In this document: positions 18,901 to 27,584 of the stretch, piece after piece
How the letters are laid out: the number at the start of each line of letters is the position of its first letter
How positions within the stretch are numbered: the first letter of the stretch is position 1
Source: a virus
Strand: one strand, 5' to 3'
Virus record (IMG/VR): IMGVR_UViG_3300010885_052497
Coordinates: 1 to 41,970 of that record
DNA length: 41,970 nucleotides
Program-made: the position numbers and the translations under genes
The notes under the pieces: model-generated
What the model saw: the letters and a program-made list of their open reading frames with translations, nothing else
Told to the model about the DNA's origin: nothing
Database searches by the model: none

Positions 18901-19960
18901 TATTTCTTTTAGTTTGTAAATCAAATAAATTATTATCTAAAATAGTTGATGTAGGTGCATTAGTAATTATATCTAATTGTGAAGTAAAATGTTCAATTAA
19001 TTTTAATTTATATTTGAAATTTTTAACTCTTTCAGTAGCTGAACTATATTGTACAAAATTATTAAAATCTCTGTAATTAATATTTAATTTTATTCCAGAT
19101 AAACTGCCTGAAAAATATGTATCAATTAATTGTTGTGATGTAGATACGTTAGTTGCTAATAAATCGTTCCATGATTTAAAATCTGTTGCAATAGATGCGC
19201 CATCTGTATATTCTAAATCAAAATTTGGAGCTGCTAAATTATTAACGGAATCTGATATATGTTGAGGTATTACTGATATTGACTCAACTTGCGGTATTAT
19301 AATTTCTTCAGAAATCCAAACTTTAGTTTTTTCTACATATTTGCTAGGTAACGGTTCATATAACTTAATAATTAATTCAGGTGTCGCTACTTCATTAACT
19401 TTAAATTTTGCATTAACTATTTGATATGTTTCATTAAATCCAAAATTTAAAACAAAAGAATCAAATATATCGTTATTTGATAAATTTTCCCATCGAGTTC
19501 TTAAATCAAATAATTGTTTAACTAAACTATCATTTTCATAATCTGCTAAATGAATTCTCAATTCTTGCCTTGAAGGAGATATTTCTTTTATAAAAGCTTT
19601 TTGAGTATCAAATGACCCTAATACATTATCAAATAAATTATAAACTAATCTATATTGACCCCTAGAAATTCCTACTGTTTCTAATTCCTTTACGGTATTA
19701 ATTGATATATGTTGATGTGCTACTTTTTGTGAAGTAGTATCATTATTTTCAATAGAATATAAAGTGTTATGATTACCTGTTAAATATACGCCGTCAGGAG
19801 TATATACATGCATTTCTAAATCAGGTCGCTGCGATTCTTTAAATGTAACTGCAAAATGCCTTACATCTAATAGATCTTGATCAACAGTTTCTAATCTAGT
19901 TACTAATTGAGTACTAGTTGCTTTTAAAAGTTCTTCTTGATTTTTGTAAACTGTTAGCAT
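15914..19960 (-). CDS. Large baseplate/tail structural protein with LamG-like domain and DYDDEKLG repeats
   Basis: 1,348 residues. The N-terminal part (MLTVYKNQEELLKATSTQL, TPDGVYLTGNHNTLY) precedes a long region without recognisable motifs. Residues ~650-790 form a concanavalin/LamG-like sandwich (FRFKTDNN, WHLITIDQ, KRIYINSG, FKGHIEEIRLWSGSLSDL). Residues ~1,075-1,160 hold about five copies of a ~20-residue acidic repeat with core YDDDKLG/YDDEKLG/DVDKLG. The gene follows gp25/gp6-type genes in the transcription order, where T4 has its large wedge proteins gp7-gp10, but I see no specific match and do not equate it with any of them. It probably forms the baseplate periphery or a fibre network. 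Confidence 0.75.
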   Translation of the reverse strand: MLTVYKNQEELLKATSTQLVTRLETVDQDLLDVRHFAVTFKESQRPDLEMHVYTPDGVYLTGNHNTLYSIENNDTTSQKVAHQHISINTVKELETVGISRGQYRLVYNLFDNVLGSFDTQKAFIKEISPSRQELRIHLADYENDSLVKQLFDLRTRWENLSNNDIFDSFVLNFGFNETYQIVNAKFKVNEVATPELIIKLYEPLPSKYVEKTKVWISEEIIIPQVESISVIPQHISDSVNNLAAPNFDLEYTDGASIATDFKSWNDLLATNVSTSQQLIDTYFSGSLSGIKLNINYRDFNNFVQYSSATERVKNFKYKLKLIEHFTSQLDIITNAPTSTILDNNLFDLQTKRNRVVSGFDDFEKYLFFSTTGSILYTHVDNTTGSIEPWPKQTNTQSTWQELHQQWQNTDILYNNVYFTNCYSTTSTAGTIYYENLIELADTYDKYNVHQLQNTIPAHIQNSADGDQFLLFVNMIAQHFDIIWTYINNLTSTKMREEHPKDGMPDDLLYHVASSMGFNLLNGNSSSDLWKYALGVDNAGNTIQDASVTGITSLSHESTTKEIWRRIVNNLPYILKSKGTSRSIKALLTCFGIPSTVLTIKEYGGPSTFTDADHFPEYVHDVYHKAWNVNGFTTLDISNNALDNGTGTLVNPNTLEFRFKTDNNYTYEYGTNYTIFTDTDSIKLYLARENNYNNLGKLIYDDDYGNVITVGNLEIFDNSWHLITIDQNQTSGNTTLKATKSLYGKRIYINSGSINNIPAPLFNSGYLLSFGQSFNINNPSFKGHIEEIRLWSGSLSDLTLEEHAASPNTYTYNNDVNALVTGDEADAPFRHLLQRFPLSDSNIKDVNYFYSAHPNQTINISGSGAYLYVSSPNNFVLEGFEETYYTPSPSLGGSSLYTNKVRIESSSLDVNKRLNTQTRIEKSSFDRYSLDSNRLGVYFSPQTQINNDIFNQLGYFEIDDYIGNPGDLYNEHYTELTNFAIQYWKKYENRNDFEAYFRALEIYDFTLFKYIKKLLPQRTNAVLGLVVEPNVLERSRVRLNRKPTIEDLTHETVIAQFDLSLYADTDDINAVVDDSIITPNFDYDDDKLGSFNGIIIDPDITYDDDKQATLEFVQIDTKFDYDDEKLGAVAGINLTPFIDYDDEKLGIMPEIELLPYMDLDVDKLGLLESTNPILTTSTVIKSADGNIIRIMNSSGIVSNIPKSTISTNIDNINKLGTTWVQNRFIGINKLKESGSYTPVTKLIAKSRLSTYQYTSNYFYSTAASASLQLPYSQSYSLAEVQQVRSDGWRNSRYNGCKLTADAVNINSKQTIDGGPVVKVIKVNPNQIIFASGQWTTIDENNTGIKKRTI
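16480..16735 (-). repeat. Acidic DYDDEKLG tandem repeats inside the 1348-aa gene
   Basis: Five degenerate units of about 60 bases, recognised on the plus strand by recurring tttatcatcatcataatc-like strings. Each encodes D/Y-D-D-D/E-K-L/Q plus a variable hydrophobic stretch. This looks like protein-repeat expansion; it lacks the identical repeats and unique spacers of a CRISPR array. Confidence 0.8.
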
Positions 19961-19972
19961 TTGGTATATCGG

Positions 19973-19993
19973 TCTTTAATATAAATATCAAAG
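19973..19993 (-). promoter_or_regulatory. Putative late promoter element (1348-aa gene)
   Basis: 21 bases identical to 12261-12281, in the gap before the ATG at 19960; ATATTTATA ends 19 bases before the ATG. Exact conservation between two unrelated intergenic sites supports function. Confidence 0.5.
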
Positions 19994-20016
19994 TTTGATA
20001 TTGTAGGTAGATATTA

Positions 20017-21978
20017 TTATACTTTAGTAGACCATATTTCTTGTCCGAGAGATGAATTTAATACTAAAATTCCATCATTATCTAAAACTGCTTCTGCTAG
20101 CCATCCTGTTGAATTAAGTCCAGAGCTAAATACAATGTCTTGTGATTGCATTACTTTATCACTGTTTTTGTTAATTAATGGAAATGACGGGTTCCATGAA
20201 CCGTATAATGTGCCATCGCTTTCATATACTTTTTCATTTTCAATTTTTAATTTAGAAATGCTAGGAACTAATTGTCTATTTGGTATTGTGCTAAAATAAC
20301 CTGCATTTATATTATCTAAGTCAGGTATATTATGCTGTACATTATATATAGTATTTAATGTATTAATAATTTCAGTAGCCTCTAATACAAATGCAGTAAT
20401 TTTATTTTCTTTCATTTGATCAAAAGTCTTCCATCTTGCTGCAATTTCAGCAGGAGAATACAAAGGCACTGTTATTTTATCAGTTATATAATCTTGACGA
20501 AACTGATTAATGTTCCTTTGACTATTTGTTTTAATTATTTTTGTTTTAGAAACGTCCGCATATGTTGCATTATATGAATCTGTTATATAAGTTTTTATGT
20601 CTGAATTAACTTTATCAATTTTAGAGTCTGACCAAGCTTTACCTTTTACAATATTTTGATTTATATCGCCTGGTTTATTATTTGATGTAAACTGCATTGC
20701 ATAATGAGTTTCAAGAAAATCAATTATATTATTAATATCAGTATAAAATGTTTTTATATAATTATTTTTTCTTATTGTATATTCTGTCCATTTAGTTATT
20801 TTTTCAGCATCAGTAAGATTTGGTGCTTTTCCATATTCTACAACCCAATCCGTGTGAAACCATGTACGTTTCCAATATCCTCCAGTTACAATTGATTTAG
20901 TTGCATTAACTACTACAGTTGTTGCAGCAAAATCATCTGCTATAGCTTTTTTCAATTTATCATTAACTAACTTAATAATATTTGTTGCCCATGCCGGTGC
21001 GTTTTCTCTAACATCTATAATTGATTGAGGTAACCACTTATTAGCATATACTGCATATATTTCTAATTGGCCATCACCTTCAATTGGAAATGCACGACTT
21101 CGTAATCCTTGTTCATATTCAACTCTACCAATATCTGTCCAATGGTCTTTTGCAGATTTAGTGCCTATTTTTCCATATACTTTATCTGCTGCTACATCAG
21201 GATTATCAAGGTAATATTGAGTTTCAGGTGTCATACCTTCTCTTAATGTACCTGGATTGATTTTCATTCCAAACCTTAAAGGCGTTCCATATTTTGCAAT
21301 AGATTCTTGCATCATAGTCGCATCGCCTACTTCATATATTTTTTTGATTTTTGCTCCTTTAATTGGGTTGCCATATATGTCAAATTTACCTACATAGATT
21401 CTAAAATAGCCGTCGTATTCTAATATTCCAACTGCCTTTCTATCTTTGGATAGCAACTTGTTAGTGTTTTGAAAATCGTCAGAAGGTGATATATCATATG
21501 ACGAATATAAATCAAATCGTTTTCCAACTTTGATTAAATCTACTATTTTATTTTCAGTATCAACTGCTTCAGGAGAACCTGTATTTGATAAATTTAATTG
21601 TGTTTCTAATGATTTAATTTGAGATTGTAATGTATTAATTTTTGCAGCGTCAGCTTGAATATCAGCTAATAATTCACTTTTACTTGATTGTAATGTAGCA
21701 ATTTCATCATGTAATCCGGGTATTAAATTAGCTTCAACTGCAGTAAATTCTTTAAAATTTATATCAATAATTTGATCAAACTTAATTTGTGATATTTTAA
21801 CTGTATTTAAGTTTATGAAATTTCTTGAATTAGTTAAATCTTTATTTTTGTCAATAATAGTAGTTCCTTTTGAATTAGTTTCAAAAGGAATATTATGAAA
21901 TTGAGTTACTTTAAAAGCATCAATTTCTTCTGTAAAGATTTTTTCGCTGTCAAATTCATGTAATTCGTATATTGCCAT
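20017..21978 (-). CDS. Tail/baseplate structural protein with coiled coil
   Basis: 653 residues. The start MAIYELHEFDSEKIFTEEID leads into a coiled coil at about 85-130 (IATLQSSKSELLADIQADAA, INTLQSQIKSLETQL). Around residues 250-290, YYLDNPDVAAD...HWTDIGRVEYEQGLRSRAFP resembles a short helical repeat seen in large secreted and phage proteins. The C-terminus (SSGLNSTGWLAEAVLDNDG, ILVLNSSLGQEIWST) resembles a bulb-type lectin strand pattern, hinting at surface binding. Its ATG overlaps the stop of the upstream 370-aa gene as TAATG, so the two are probably co-translated. Exact role unknown. Confidence 0.7.
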   Translation of the reverse strand: MAIYELHEFDSEKIFTEEIDAFKVTQFHNIPFETNSKGTTIIDKNKDLTNSRNFINLNTVKISQIKFDQIIDINFKEFTAVEANLIPGLHDEIATLQSSKSELLADIQADAAKINTLQSQIKSLETQLNLSNTGSPEAVDTENKIVDLIKVGKRFDLYSSYDISPSDDFQNTNKLLSKDRKAVGILEYDGYFRIYVGKFDIYGNPIKGAKIKKIYEVGDATMMQESIAKYGTPLRFGMKINPGTLREGMTPETQYYLDNPDVAADKVYGKIGTKSAKDHWTDIGRVEYEQGLRSRAFPIEGDGQLEIYAVYANKWLPQSIIDVRENAPAWATNIIKLVNDKLKKAIADDFAATTVVVNATKSIVTGGYWKRTWFHTDWVVEYGKAPNLTDAEKITKWTEYTIRKNNYIKTFYTDINNIIDFLETHYAMQFTSNNKPGDINQNIVKGKAWSDSKIDKVNSDIKTYITDSYNATYADVSKTKIIKTNSQRNINQFRQDYITDKITVPLYSPAEIAARWKTFDQMKENKITAFVLEATEIINTLNTIYNVQHNIPDLDNINAGYFSTIPNRQLVPSISKLKIENEKVYESDGTLYGSWNPSFPLINKNSDKVMQSQDIVFSSGLNSTGWLAEAVLDNDGILVLNSSLGQEIWSTKV

Positions 21979-23090
21979 TATTTAGTAATTTTAAAAATAA
22001 ATTCATTAGCATTGAAATATTCCGTAATGCCATCAAATATAGCTTTTACTTCAAATTTATAATATCTCTCTGGATATAACATTGTAGTATAAAAATCAAA
22101 ATAACTTCCGGAAGTATTTGTATTAATTTTAGTAGCATTGTTATATGGTATAATAATATTATTATTATGAGCATCTTTTATTTGATAATAAGATTCTTTC
22201 GGTAAAGCTTTTTGTACTGCAAAAGTAGAATTTTGAGTAAATGCAGGTCTTGGATATTTTGGTCTAGTACCAATTAAGATTCTAGCTTTAGTATTTGTTA
22301 AATATTCACCTCTAAATGACCTTACATACATAATTGGCTCATCTTCATATGTTAATGCGGTTACAGAACCAGTATTATAAGTTATACTGCCTGTCCAACT
22401 AATATATAATTGAGGTTCATATACTGTATGCGTATCTGATGAATATAATTGAATTGATGTATAAGGATAATTTGATGCAGTAATTTCAGCATGTTTAAAT
22501 GACACTGCTAAACCATTGTTATCATATACATTAGTTTTCCAATTTTTTACTATACTAGTAACATCTAAATTTATATAATCATTTGATTTAAAACTAAACG
22601 ATTGAGATGCAATTGATGCGGTATACCATACTCCACCGCCAGATTCATTATTATATTCATTATCAGTACCATCTATAGATACAGATTCCCATGTAATTGA
22701 CCCGGAACCCGCCGTTGAATTCCATGTGGCGCCGTCAGTAATAGAAGTGTTAGATTGAGTGCCACCCGGTAATTCATTTAATCCCGTTCCATTTTTCCAA
22801 TCAACTGCTAATGCTTTAGCTTGTATAGTATATATTTGCGGTAGTTCAAATTCTTGGACAGTATATAATTTTAAACTTGCAGATATACTATTAATTGGTA
22901 TATTATTTTCAGTTAATACTGTATCTAAATCATCTAAATTAAATTTAATTAATATTCTAGATTCTGTTAAATCTAATGTTGACGAATCTCCCTCTTTTAT
23001 AAGTTCTAAAACTTGGTCCAAACCGGAATTTCGATAAGGATCAGATTCAAATATTGTAGTGTCTTGTATTGCAGGTGTTGACCAAATCAT
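21978..23090 (-). CDS. Virion protein with DNRLRE-like domain
   Basis: 370 residues. The first ~215 residues resemble DNRLRE-type beta-sandwich modules: DTTIFESDPYRNSGLDQVLEL, RILIKFNLDDL, SASLKLYTVQE and later NDYINLDVTSIVKNWK. Such modules occur in extracellular fibres and tail proteins. The C-terminal part (PIMYVRSFRGEYLTNTKARI, YKFEVKAIFDGITEYFNANE) looks like a fibronectin/Ig-like fold. It starts 11 bases after the gp6-like gene and overlaps the 653-aa gene by one base, within the baseplate operon. Probably a baseplate-periphery component. Confidence 0.7.
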   Translation of the reverse strand: MIWSTPAIQDTTIFESDPYRNSGLDQVLELIKEGDSSTLDLTESRILIKFNLDDLDTVLTENNIPINSISASLKLYTVQEFELPQIYTIQAKALAVDWKNGTGLNELPGGTQSNTSITDGATWNSTAGSGSITWESVSIDGTDNEYNNESGGGVWYTASIASQSFSFKSNDYINLDVTSIVKNWKTNVYDNNGLAVSFKHAEITASNYPYTSIQLYSSDTHTVYEPQLYISWTGSITYNTGSVTALTYEDEPIMYVRSFRGEYLTNTKARILIGTRPKYPRPAFTQNSTFAVQKALPKESYYQIKDAHNNNIIIPYNNATKINTNTSGSYFDFYTTMLYPERYYKFEVKAIFDGITEYFNANEFIFKITK

Positions 23091-23101
23091 ATTAATTTAT
23101 T

Positions 23102-24976
23102 TTAAAGTGACACAACTTTACCAACTATGTCTTTGTTTAGAAATTTAATTTCAAATATACTAGGGTCTAATGAAGGATAAATAACATTTGCTTTTGTTGC
23201 AGCTTCAATATCATATACATTACCAGAATACCCGTCAGATGTTTCATATAAATTAGATACTTTCACTGAAGTTACTGATTGAACTCCTTCAATTCTATCT
23301 AATTCAGTATATATTTTTGATAATACAATTGGCTGATTAATTTGCCATACTCTACTATCAAAAATAGTTTTTAATTTGTCTATACATTTTAAAACAATTT
23401 CATTTGAATTATATTCAGGTAAAGTTATAATTTCAAATTTAATTCCTATATTAATAATAGAAGCATTTTTTATATTTACTGCATCAGTGAGAATTCTATA
23501 CATATTAATATATGTTTTTAAGTTTTCTTTTATTGCAGGATTCAATGAAGTAAAATTTCCATTTGCATCATATCCTAATGTATATAAATTAATTGCTAAT
23601 GGATTCGGTATCATTTCTTGACCATTATTAGGATTAATTTGTTGGTCTTGAATTACATATGCTTTTGCTACAGAACCAAATTTAGATGGTAATGAGTATG
23701 CTCTGATAATATAATCTTGTGCAGTTACGGCACGCTGTTGTGTTGCAAATGTCGACATTGCATTTTGTCTAATTTCTTCTATTGTTTCTTCACTTTTTCC
23801 TCCCATTGCTGGTAATGGATTTGTACATGCTACAGATGCTTTTACTTTATTTAATAATGTTTTATCTAATAAAAAGTCGTCTATATTATAATTGACCTCT
23901 GCTATATTTGATAATGAATAACTAGATACATTAGATGCTATACCACCACCTGTTGTATATTTTACTGTTAAGGTAGTGTTTGAAGGAGCTAATCCATATG
24001 TTTTAGTGTACATAAAATTAGACGGATCAATAGGATGATCAAATTGAATTTGTAATCCATTTAAGCTAGATCCAACATTATCAGGATTTGGAATTATTTC
24101 TTCATCGTCATTATCTGATATACCTGGACCGAATTGAATTTCTAAATTTTTATCTGATTTAAATTTAGTTATGAACCGTTTAGCAGTTTTCTTTAATTTT
24201 AATAAATACGGAACTTCATTATATTGTGATAACTCTGGGTCATTTTGTACTGTATTTGATATCGTCTCGAATACAACATCCTGTGCTAAATAAGGAACTT
24301 CAGTCCAATTATTTAAGTCTGAGTCTGTTATTGATACTACATCAATAATATCTGTATCATCTATTAGTATTTTATCAAATCGTTTAGCATTTCCAAAATT
24401 AAACGTACGTGTATTAATTTTGCCGGCCATGGCCTTTACTTGTTTTTTTAATAAATAATATTCCGCGGAATTATCAGTGTTAGTTACTTGATATATACTA
24501 ACATCTGTTGGATCAGATTTACTATTAATATTAAAATTAACTAAACTTAATGTTCTAAATTCTGCATTAGATGTATCATCTCGAACTATCATATTTTCTT
24601 GGATAGTTATTGCATAAGAATAATCTGGTTCTTTTCCATTTGTACCAGATTTGGCAGGTATTAATTGAAATACATCTAACATAACCGTTGCTGGAATTGT
24701 GTTTTTAGTTTTATATCCTACTGTAGTTGCTAATGCTAAAACATTAGGTCTATTACCAGCAAATTCTAATAAAGATTCTTTTAATTGATTATCAGTATAA
24801 TATGATAATACGTCCCCGACATATGACGCCATTTCTATAAACATCATACCAGGAGACGTTTCATTGAAATCATTATAAGTAGATGGAAAGTAATTTTTTG
24901 CAAATTCAATTAAATTTGCTCTGAATTGCCCAAAATCTTTATTTAAGTATTTAATATCTTTTTTAGTCTGTGTCAT
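23102..24976 (-). CDS. Baseplate wedge protein, gp6/baseplate J-like
   Basis: 624 residues. The N-terminus (YLNKDFGQFRANLIEFAKNY, ETSPGMMFIEMASYVGDVLS, YYTDNQLKESLLEFA) is the hallmark of T4 gp6-type wedge proteins. The C-terminal half carries the baseplate J pattern (AVTAQDYIIRAYSLPSKFGS, YINMYRILTDAVNI, IYTELDRIEGVQSVTSVKVS). gp6 subunits form the iris-like ring that changes shape on sheath contraction. It lies 4 bases after gp25, the same 25-to-6 order as in T4 and many contractile injection systems. High confidence. Confidence 0.9.
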   Translation of the reverse strand: MTQTKKDIKYLNKDFGQFRANLIEFAKNYFPSTYNDFNETSPGMMFIEMASYVGDVLSYYTDNQLKESLLEFAGNRPNVLALATTVGYKTKNTIPATVMLDVFQLIPAKSGTNGKEPDYSYAITIQENMIVRDDTSNAEFRTLSLVNFNINSKSDPTDVSIYQVTNTDNSAEYYLLKKQVKAMAGKINTRTFNFGNAKRFDKILIDDTDIIDVVSITDSDLNNWTEVPYLAQDVVFETISNTVQNDPELSQYNEVPYLLKLKKTAKRFITKFKSDKNLEIQFGPGISDNDDEEIIPNPDNVGSSLNGLQIQFDHPIDPSNFMYTKTYGLAPSNTTLTVKYTTGGGIASNVSSYSLSNIAEVNYNIDDFLLDKTLLNKVKASVACTNPLPAMGGKSEETIEEIRQNAMSTFATQQRAVTAQDYIIRAYSLPSKFGSVAKAYVIQDQQINPNNGQEMIPNPLAINLYTLGYDANGNFTSLNPAIKENLKTYINMYRILTDAVNIKNASIINIGIKFEIITLPEYNSNEIVLKCIDKLKTIFDSRVWQINQPIVLSKIYTELDRIEGVQSVTSVKVSNLYETSDGYSGNVYDIEAATKANVIYPSLDPSIFEIKFLNKDIVGKVVSL

Positions 24977-24979
24977 ATG

Positions 24980-25435
24980 TTATAATAATTCAATTGAATT
25001 TTGTGTTGCTAATAATGTAACTGGTATTGCTGATTTAGCTTGATTAATAATAACTTTTAAAGATACCGTAACTCCATGTTCAGAATCACTAATTTTATTA
25101 GAATTTACTGAAACGCGTGTAACTACAAGTTCAGTAACATTAATATATGGTAGCCAAAATCTAATAGAAGATTCAATTGCAGTTCCTATTTTATCATGTA
25201 AATTTACATCATTTTGCTCAAATATATAATTTAAAATATCTGTCCCAAATTCAGGTTGCATTATTCTTTCTCCTTTACTAGTAAGAAGTAAATTATGTAA
25301 ATTTGAAATAGCTTGTTCATCAGTTGAATATGATTGTTCAAATAGCCGACCATTCTTTGCAACCATTGGCAATTTAATTCCAATAGCAATATCAGGCTGT
25401 AAATCAGCTACTTTAAATCTTTTTTCGTATGACAT
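24980..25435 (-). CDS. Baseplate wedge protein gp25-like (GpW/gp25 family)
   Basis: 151 residues, the usual size for T4 gp25. LHNLLLTSKGERIMQPEFGT followed by LNYIFEQ is the core gp25-family signature, and IESSIRFWLPYINV matches the second conserved block. gp25 sits at the wedge core next to the hub and nucleates sheath assembly. The start codon overlaps the upstream 164-aa gene stop by one base, and gp6 follows at once, so spike, 164-aa protein, gp25 and gp6 form a tight baseplate operon. Confidence 0.93.
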   Translation of the reverse strand: MSYEKRFKVADLQPDIAIGIKLPMVAKNGRLFEQSYSTDEQAISNLHNLLLTSKGERIMQPEFGTDILNYIFEQNDVNLHDKIGTAIESSIRFWLPYINVTELVVTRVSVNSNKISDSEHGVTVSLKVIINQAKSAIPVTLLATQNSIELL

Positions 25436-25929
25436 TAGTTACCTTTTTTCTTATCTATTGCTTTCATTAAAGCTGAATAGTCTTTAGTTAAATTTTGAAC
25501 TACAGCTTCAGGTAATTTACTCACATCTACATATCTTCCTTCAGTATCAACTTTTGGTATAGTATTTGCAATGCTATGGCCTGTTATTCCATTCATTTGC
25601 ATTGTTGGCCATTCATCAAAGTCTCCACTATAATCGATACTTTCATTTATTATTGACATTGGCCCTTCAGAATTAAATCCACTTGTTTCATTTAAAATAT
25701 CATTAAGTGTTGGATTAGTAGTTAATTGTCTTTTAACAGGCGTTGTTTGTTTCCTTACAGGAGTATAGTTTGACGTAATTTGTTGATTTTTATATATAGG
25801 ATTTTTTTGTTCTGATTTTTTTTGTTCTGTTATCATTGAACCAATATTACCTAGTTCAGTACGAACTGCTGTCTGAACTTCTTCTCTTATTACTTTTCGT
25901 AAAACTTGTATAAAATCTTTTGAATTCAT
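25435..25929 (-). CDS. Baseplate-operon protein of unknown function
   Basis: 164 residues. The N-terminal ~25 residues are amphipathic helix (FIQVLRKVIREEVQTAVRTE), followed by a lysine/glutamine/proline-rich disordered middle and a C-terminal helical end (PEAVVQNLTKDYSALMKAID). There is no catalytic motif and no membrane segment. The one-base overlap with gp25 implies coupled translation, so a baseplate assembly or connector role is likely. It has its own late-type element. I do not recognise the family. Confidence 0.65.
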   Translation of the reverse strand: MNSKDFIQVLRKVIREEVQTAVRTELGNIGSMITEQKKSEQKNPIYKNQQITSNYTPVRKQTTPVKRQLTTNPTLNDILNETSGFNSEGPMSIINESIDYSGDFDEWPTMQMNGITGHSIANTIPKVDTEGRYVDVSKLPEAVVQNLTKDYSALMKAIDKKKGN

Positions 25930-25936
25930 ATATTAT

Positions 25937-25953
25937 TCTTTTTAATAAATATT
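25937..25953 (-). promoter_or_regulatory. Putative late promoter element (164-aa/gp25/gp6 operon)
   Basis: The minus strand reads AATATTTATTAAAAAGA; ATATTTATT ends 14 bases before the ATG at 25929, in the 48-base gap after the spike gene. Confidence 0.45.
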
Positions 25954-25977
25954 TACAATACTAATTTACTAGTATTT

Positions 25978-27117
25978 TTATGATTTTTTAGTAAATGATA
26001 CATCACTTAATAAAGTAGGTATTTGACCTTTCAATGCAGCTATCTTACCCCATTGTGGGTCTACTTTAGTAGGTTTACATGGACCTACAGGAGATATATC
26101 AGTTAAATTTCCAATAGCATCAATTAAATCTTCCATCCACTTTTGCCACTTTTTTCCTAAAATTAGAGGTTCTTCAGAACCTGTACCTAATTCCATTTTT
26201 TTAGCATTAACAGATACTATATTTTTAGCATCTATAGTAATTGATGTTTCTGAAGAAAGCCCAATGCCATTTTTTGCAAATGCCATTATTTCTTTTTGTG
26301 TACTATTAAAAATAATTCTACCTGAAGTAATTAATGTTTGTGGTGTCTTTCCCCAATTTTCACTTTGCCAAGAATTCAGCCCGTATTTAGAACTACTAGT
26401 TAATACTTTAGATGAGTTTTCAAATTCAATTAATTGGCCTGATGCCATAACAATTAAATTGTCATCCTTTTTAAAATCTTCAGTAACAAAATTATTAATT
26501 TTTCCACTACCGCCGGTTTGTTTACTATTTCTAAAAATAGTTATTGGAGCTGCTGGGTCTCCTTTGCTCCATTTAGCAGGTACCGTAAATTTGCCTGACT
26601 TAGGTGTTGTAGTAAATCGTAATGAGTTTCCATATCTTCCGGAAATTAATACATCTCCTATATATGGCTGTAAAGGTTTAACTGATGGATTTTCAGTAAA
26701 ATTAGGATCTAATTTAGGCTGTGATGGTTTTTGTACATTGCCAGATGCAGCTTCATTATATTTTGAAGAATTGCCCGATGTTGCTGCTGTGGTTACTTCT
26801 TTAGCTGATGTAGTCGGCAATCCATTATGATGTATACTAGACTGTAAACTTACAATATCTATATAATAAGTATCTGTAGTGTTTCGAATCGCAGATGCAT
26901 ATGAGCTAGGTGCTTTTAAAAGCAATACTACTTCTCCTACTAATGGTACTCGTATATATGATGTATTTAATGGTTTTGCAGTAATAGCTGCTGTAGAAGT
27001 TGAATCGCCAGATGGCGTTGGGCCAAATTCTTTTACTTTTAAACCATATACTAAATTAGGATTGGTATCTTCATAAATGACTTCTAAAACTTCTGCTGGT
27101 GTTATTTGATCTGCCAT
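25978..27117 (-). CDS. Baseplate hub/central spike-like protein (gp5/VgrG-type fold, no lysozyme)
   Basis: 379 residues. The N-terminal ~90 residues (VYGLKVKEFGP, SYIRVPLVGEVVLLLKAP, YYIDIVSLQ) resemble the OB-fold of gp5/VgrG hub proteins. The middle (YIGDVLISGRYGNSLRF, APITIFRN) and the C-terminal turns (GIGLSSETSITIDAKNIVSV, MELGTGSEEPLILGKKW) resemble the beta-helical spike needle and its tail. No lysozyme catalytic segment lies between the domains, unlike T4 gp5. The gene opens the baseplate operon. Alternative: a tail-fibre adaptor with an OB-fold. Confidence 0.75.
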   Translation of the reverse strand: MADQITPAEVLEVIYEDTNPNLVYGLKVKEFGPTPSGDSTSTAAITAKPLNTSYIRVPLVGEVVLLLKAPSSYASAIRNTTDTYYIDIVSLQSSIHHNGLPTTSAKEVTTAATSGNSSKYNEAASGNVQKPSQPKLDPNFTENPSVKPLQPYIGDVLISGRYGNSLRFTTTPKSGKFTVPAKWSKGDPAAPITIFRNSKQTGGSGKINNFVTEDFKKDDNLIVMASGQLIEFENSSKVLTSSSKYGLNSWQSENWGKTPQTLITSGRIIFNSTQKEIMAFAKNGIGLSSETSITIDAKNIVSVNAKKMELGTGSEEPLILGKKWQKWMEDLIDAIGNLTDISPVGPCKPTKVDPQWGKIAALKGQIPTLLSDVSFTKKS

Positions 27118-27118
27118 A

Positions 27119-27562
27119 TTATACTAAACCGTCTATAATATCATTAATCTCATTATCCATTTTGTCAAGTTGAGATTGTTGGTTTGCTAATTCAACTACT
27201 TTAACGTTGATCTCTTTGCTAGCTCCAGTAATCTCATCTAACTCACCCATTAACTGTTTCTTTTCTTCTTCAGAAAGCATCCAAGAGTTTCCAGTATCAG
27301 ATTGTACCCTATTGTTTGTAGAAACTAACCGCTGTACAATAGCGGCTAGCTTTACTAAATGGTCATCATTTTTGACTCCTACTTCTAAGTATTCTTTGAT
27401 TAGTGGCACTATAACAGTGGCATCACCTACATTTTGTATCAACGGTCTCAATTCACCAATTAACATATTTATCTGACGATCCTTTTTAGAACTGTTAGAA
27501 TAAATGTCTTTCATTAAATCAGAAAATGACTTACCTTTGAATATTTCAATATCGAATTCCAT
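27119..27562 (-). CDS. Conserved phage protein before the spike, function unknown
   Basis: 147 residues, almost wholly helical: GKSFSDLMKDIYSNSSKKDR, DATVIVPLIKEYLEVGVKND, HLVKLAAIVQRLV, then a coiled-coil end (VKVVELANQQSQLDKMDNEI). The arrangement resembles small baseplate/tail assembly or chaperone proteins, but no family can be named. It is separated by one base from the spike gene and has a late-type promoter element of its own, so it is probably produced with the tail module. Confidence 0.65.
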   Translation of the reverse strand: MEFDIEIFKGKSFSDLMKDIYSNSSKKDRQINMLIGELRPLIQNVGDATVIVPLIKEYLEVGVKNDDHLVKLAAIVQRLVSTNNRVQSDTGNSWMLSEEEKKQLMGELDEITGASKEINVKVVELANQQSQLDKMDNEINDIIDGLV

Positions 27563-27566
27563 AATA

Positions 27567-27584
27567 TCCTTTATAATAAATATC
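27567..27584 (-). promoter_or_regulatory. Putative late promoter element (147-aa/spike genes)
   Basis: The minus strand reads GATATTTATTATAAAGGA; ATATTTATT ends 12 bases before the ATG at 27562. It fills the gap between the sigma-factor gene and the tail module, the expected early/late boundary. Confidence 0.5.

Noticed and set aside
26264-26830. Plus-strand open frame of 188 codons
   Set aside because: It lies entirely antisense to the spike-like gene, whose codons and motifs are convincing; no other plus-strand gene exists in the window and the translation has no recognisable feature.
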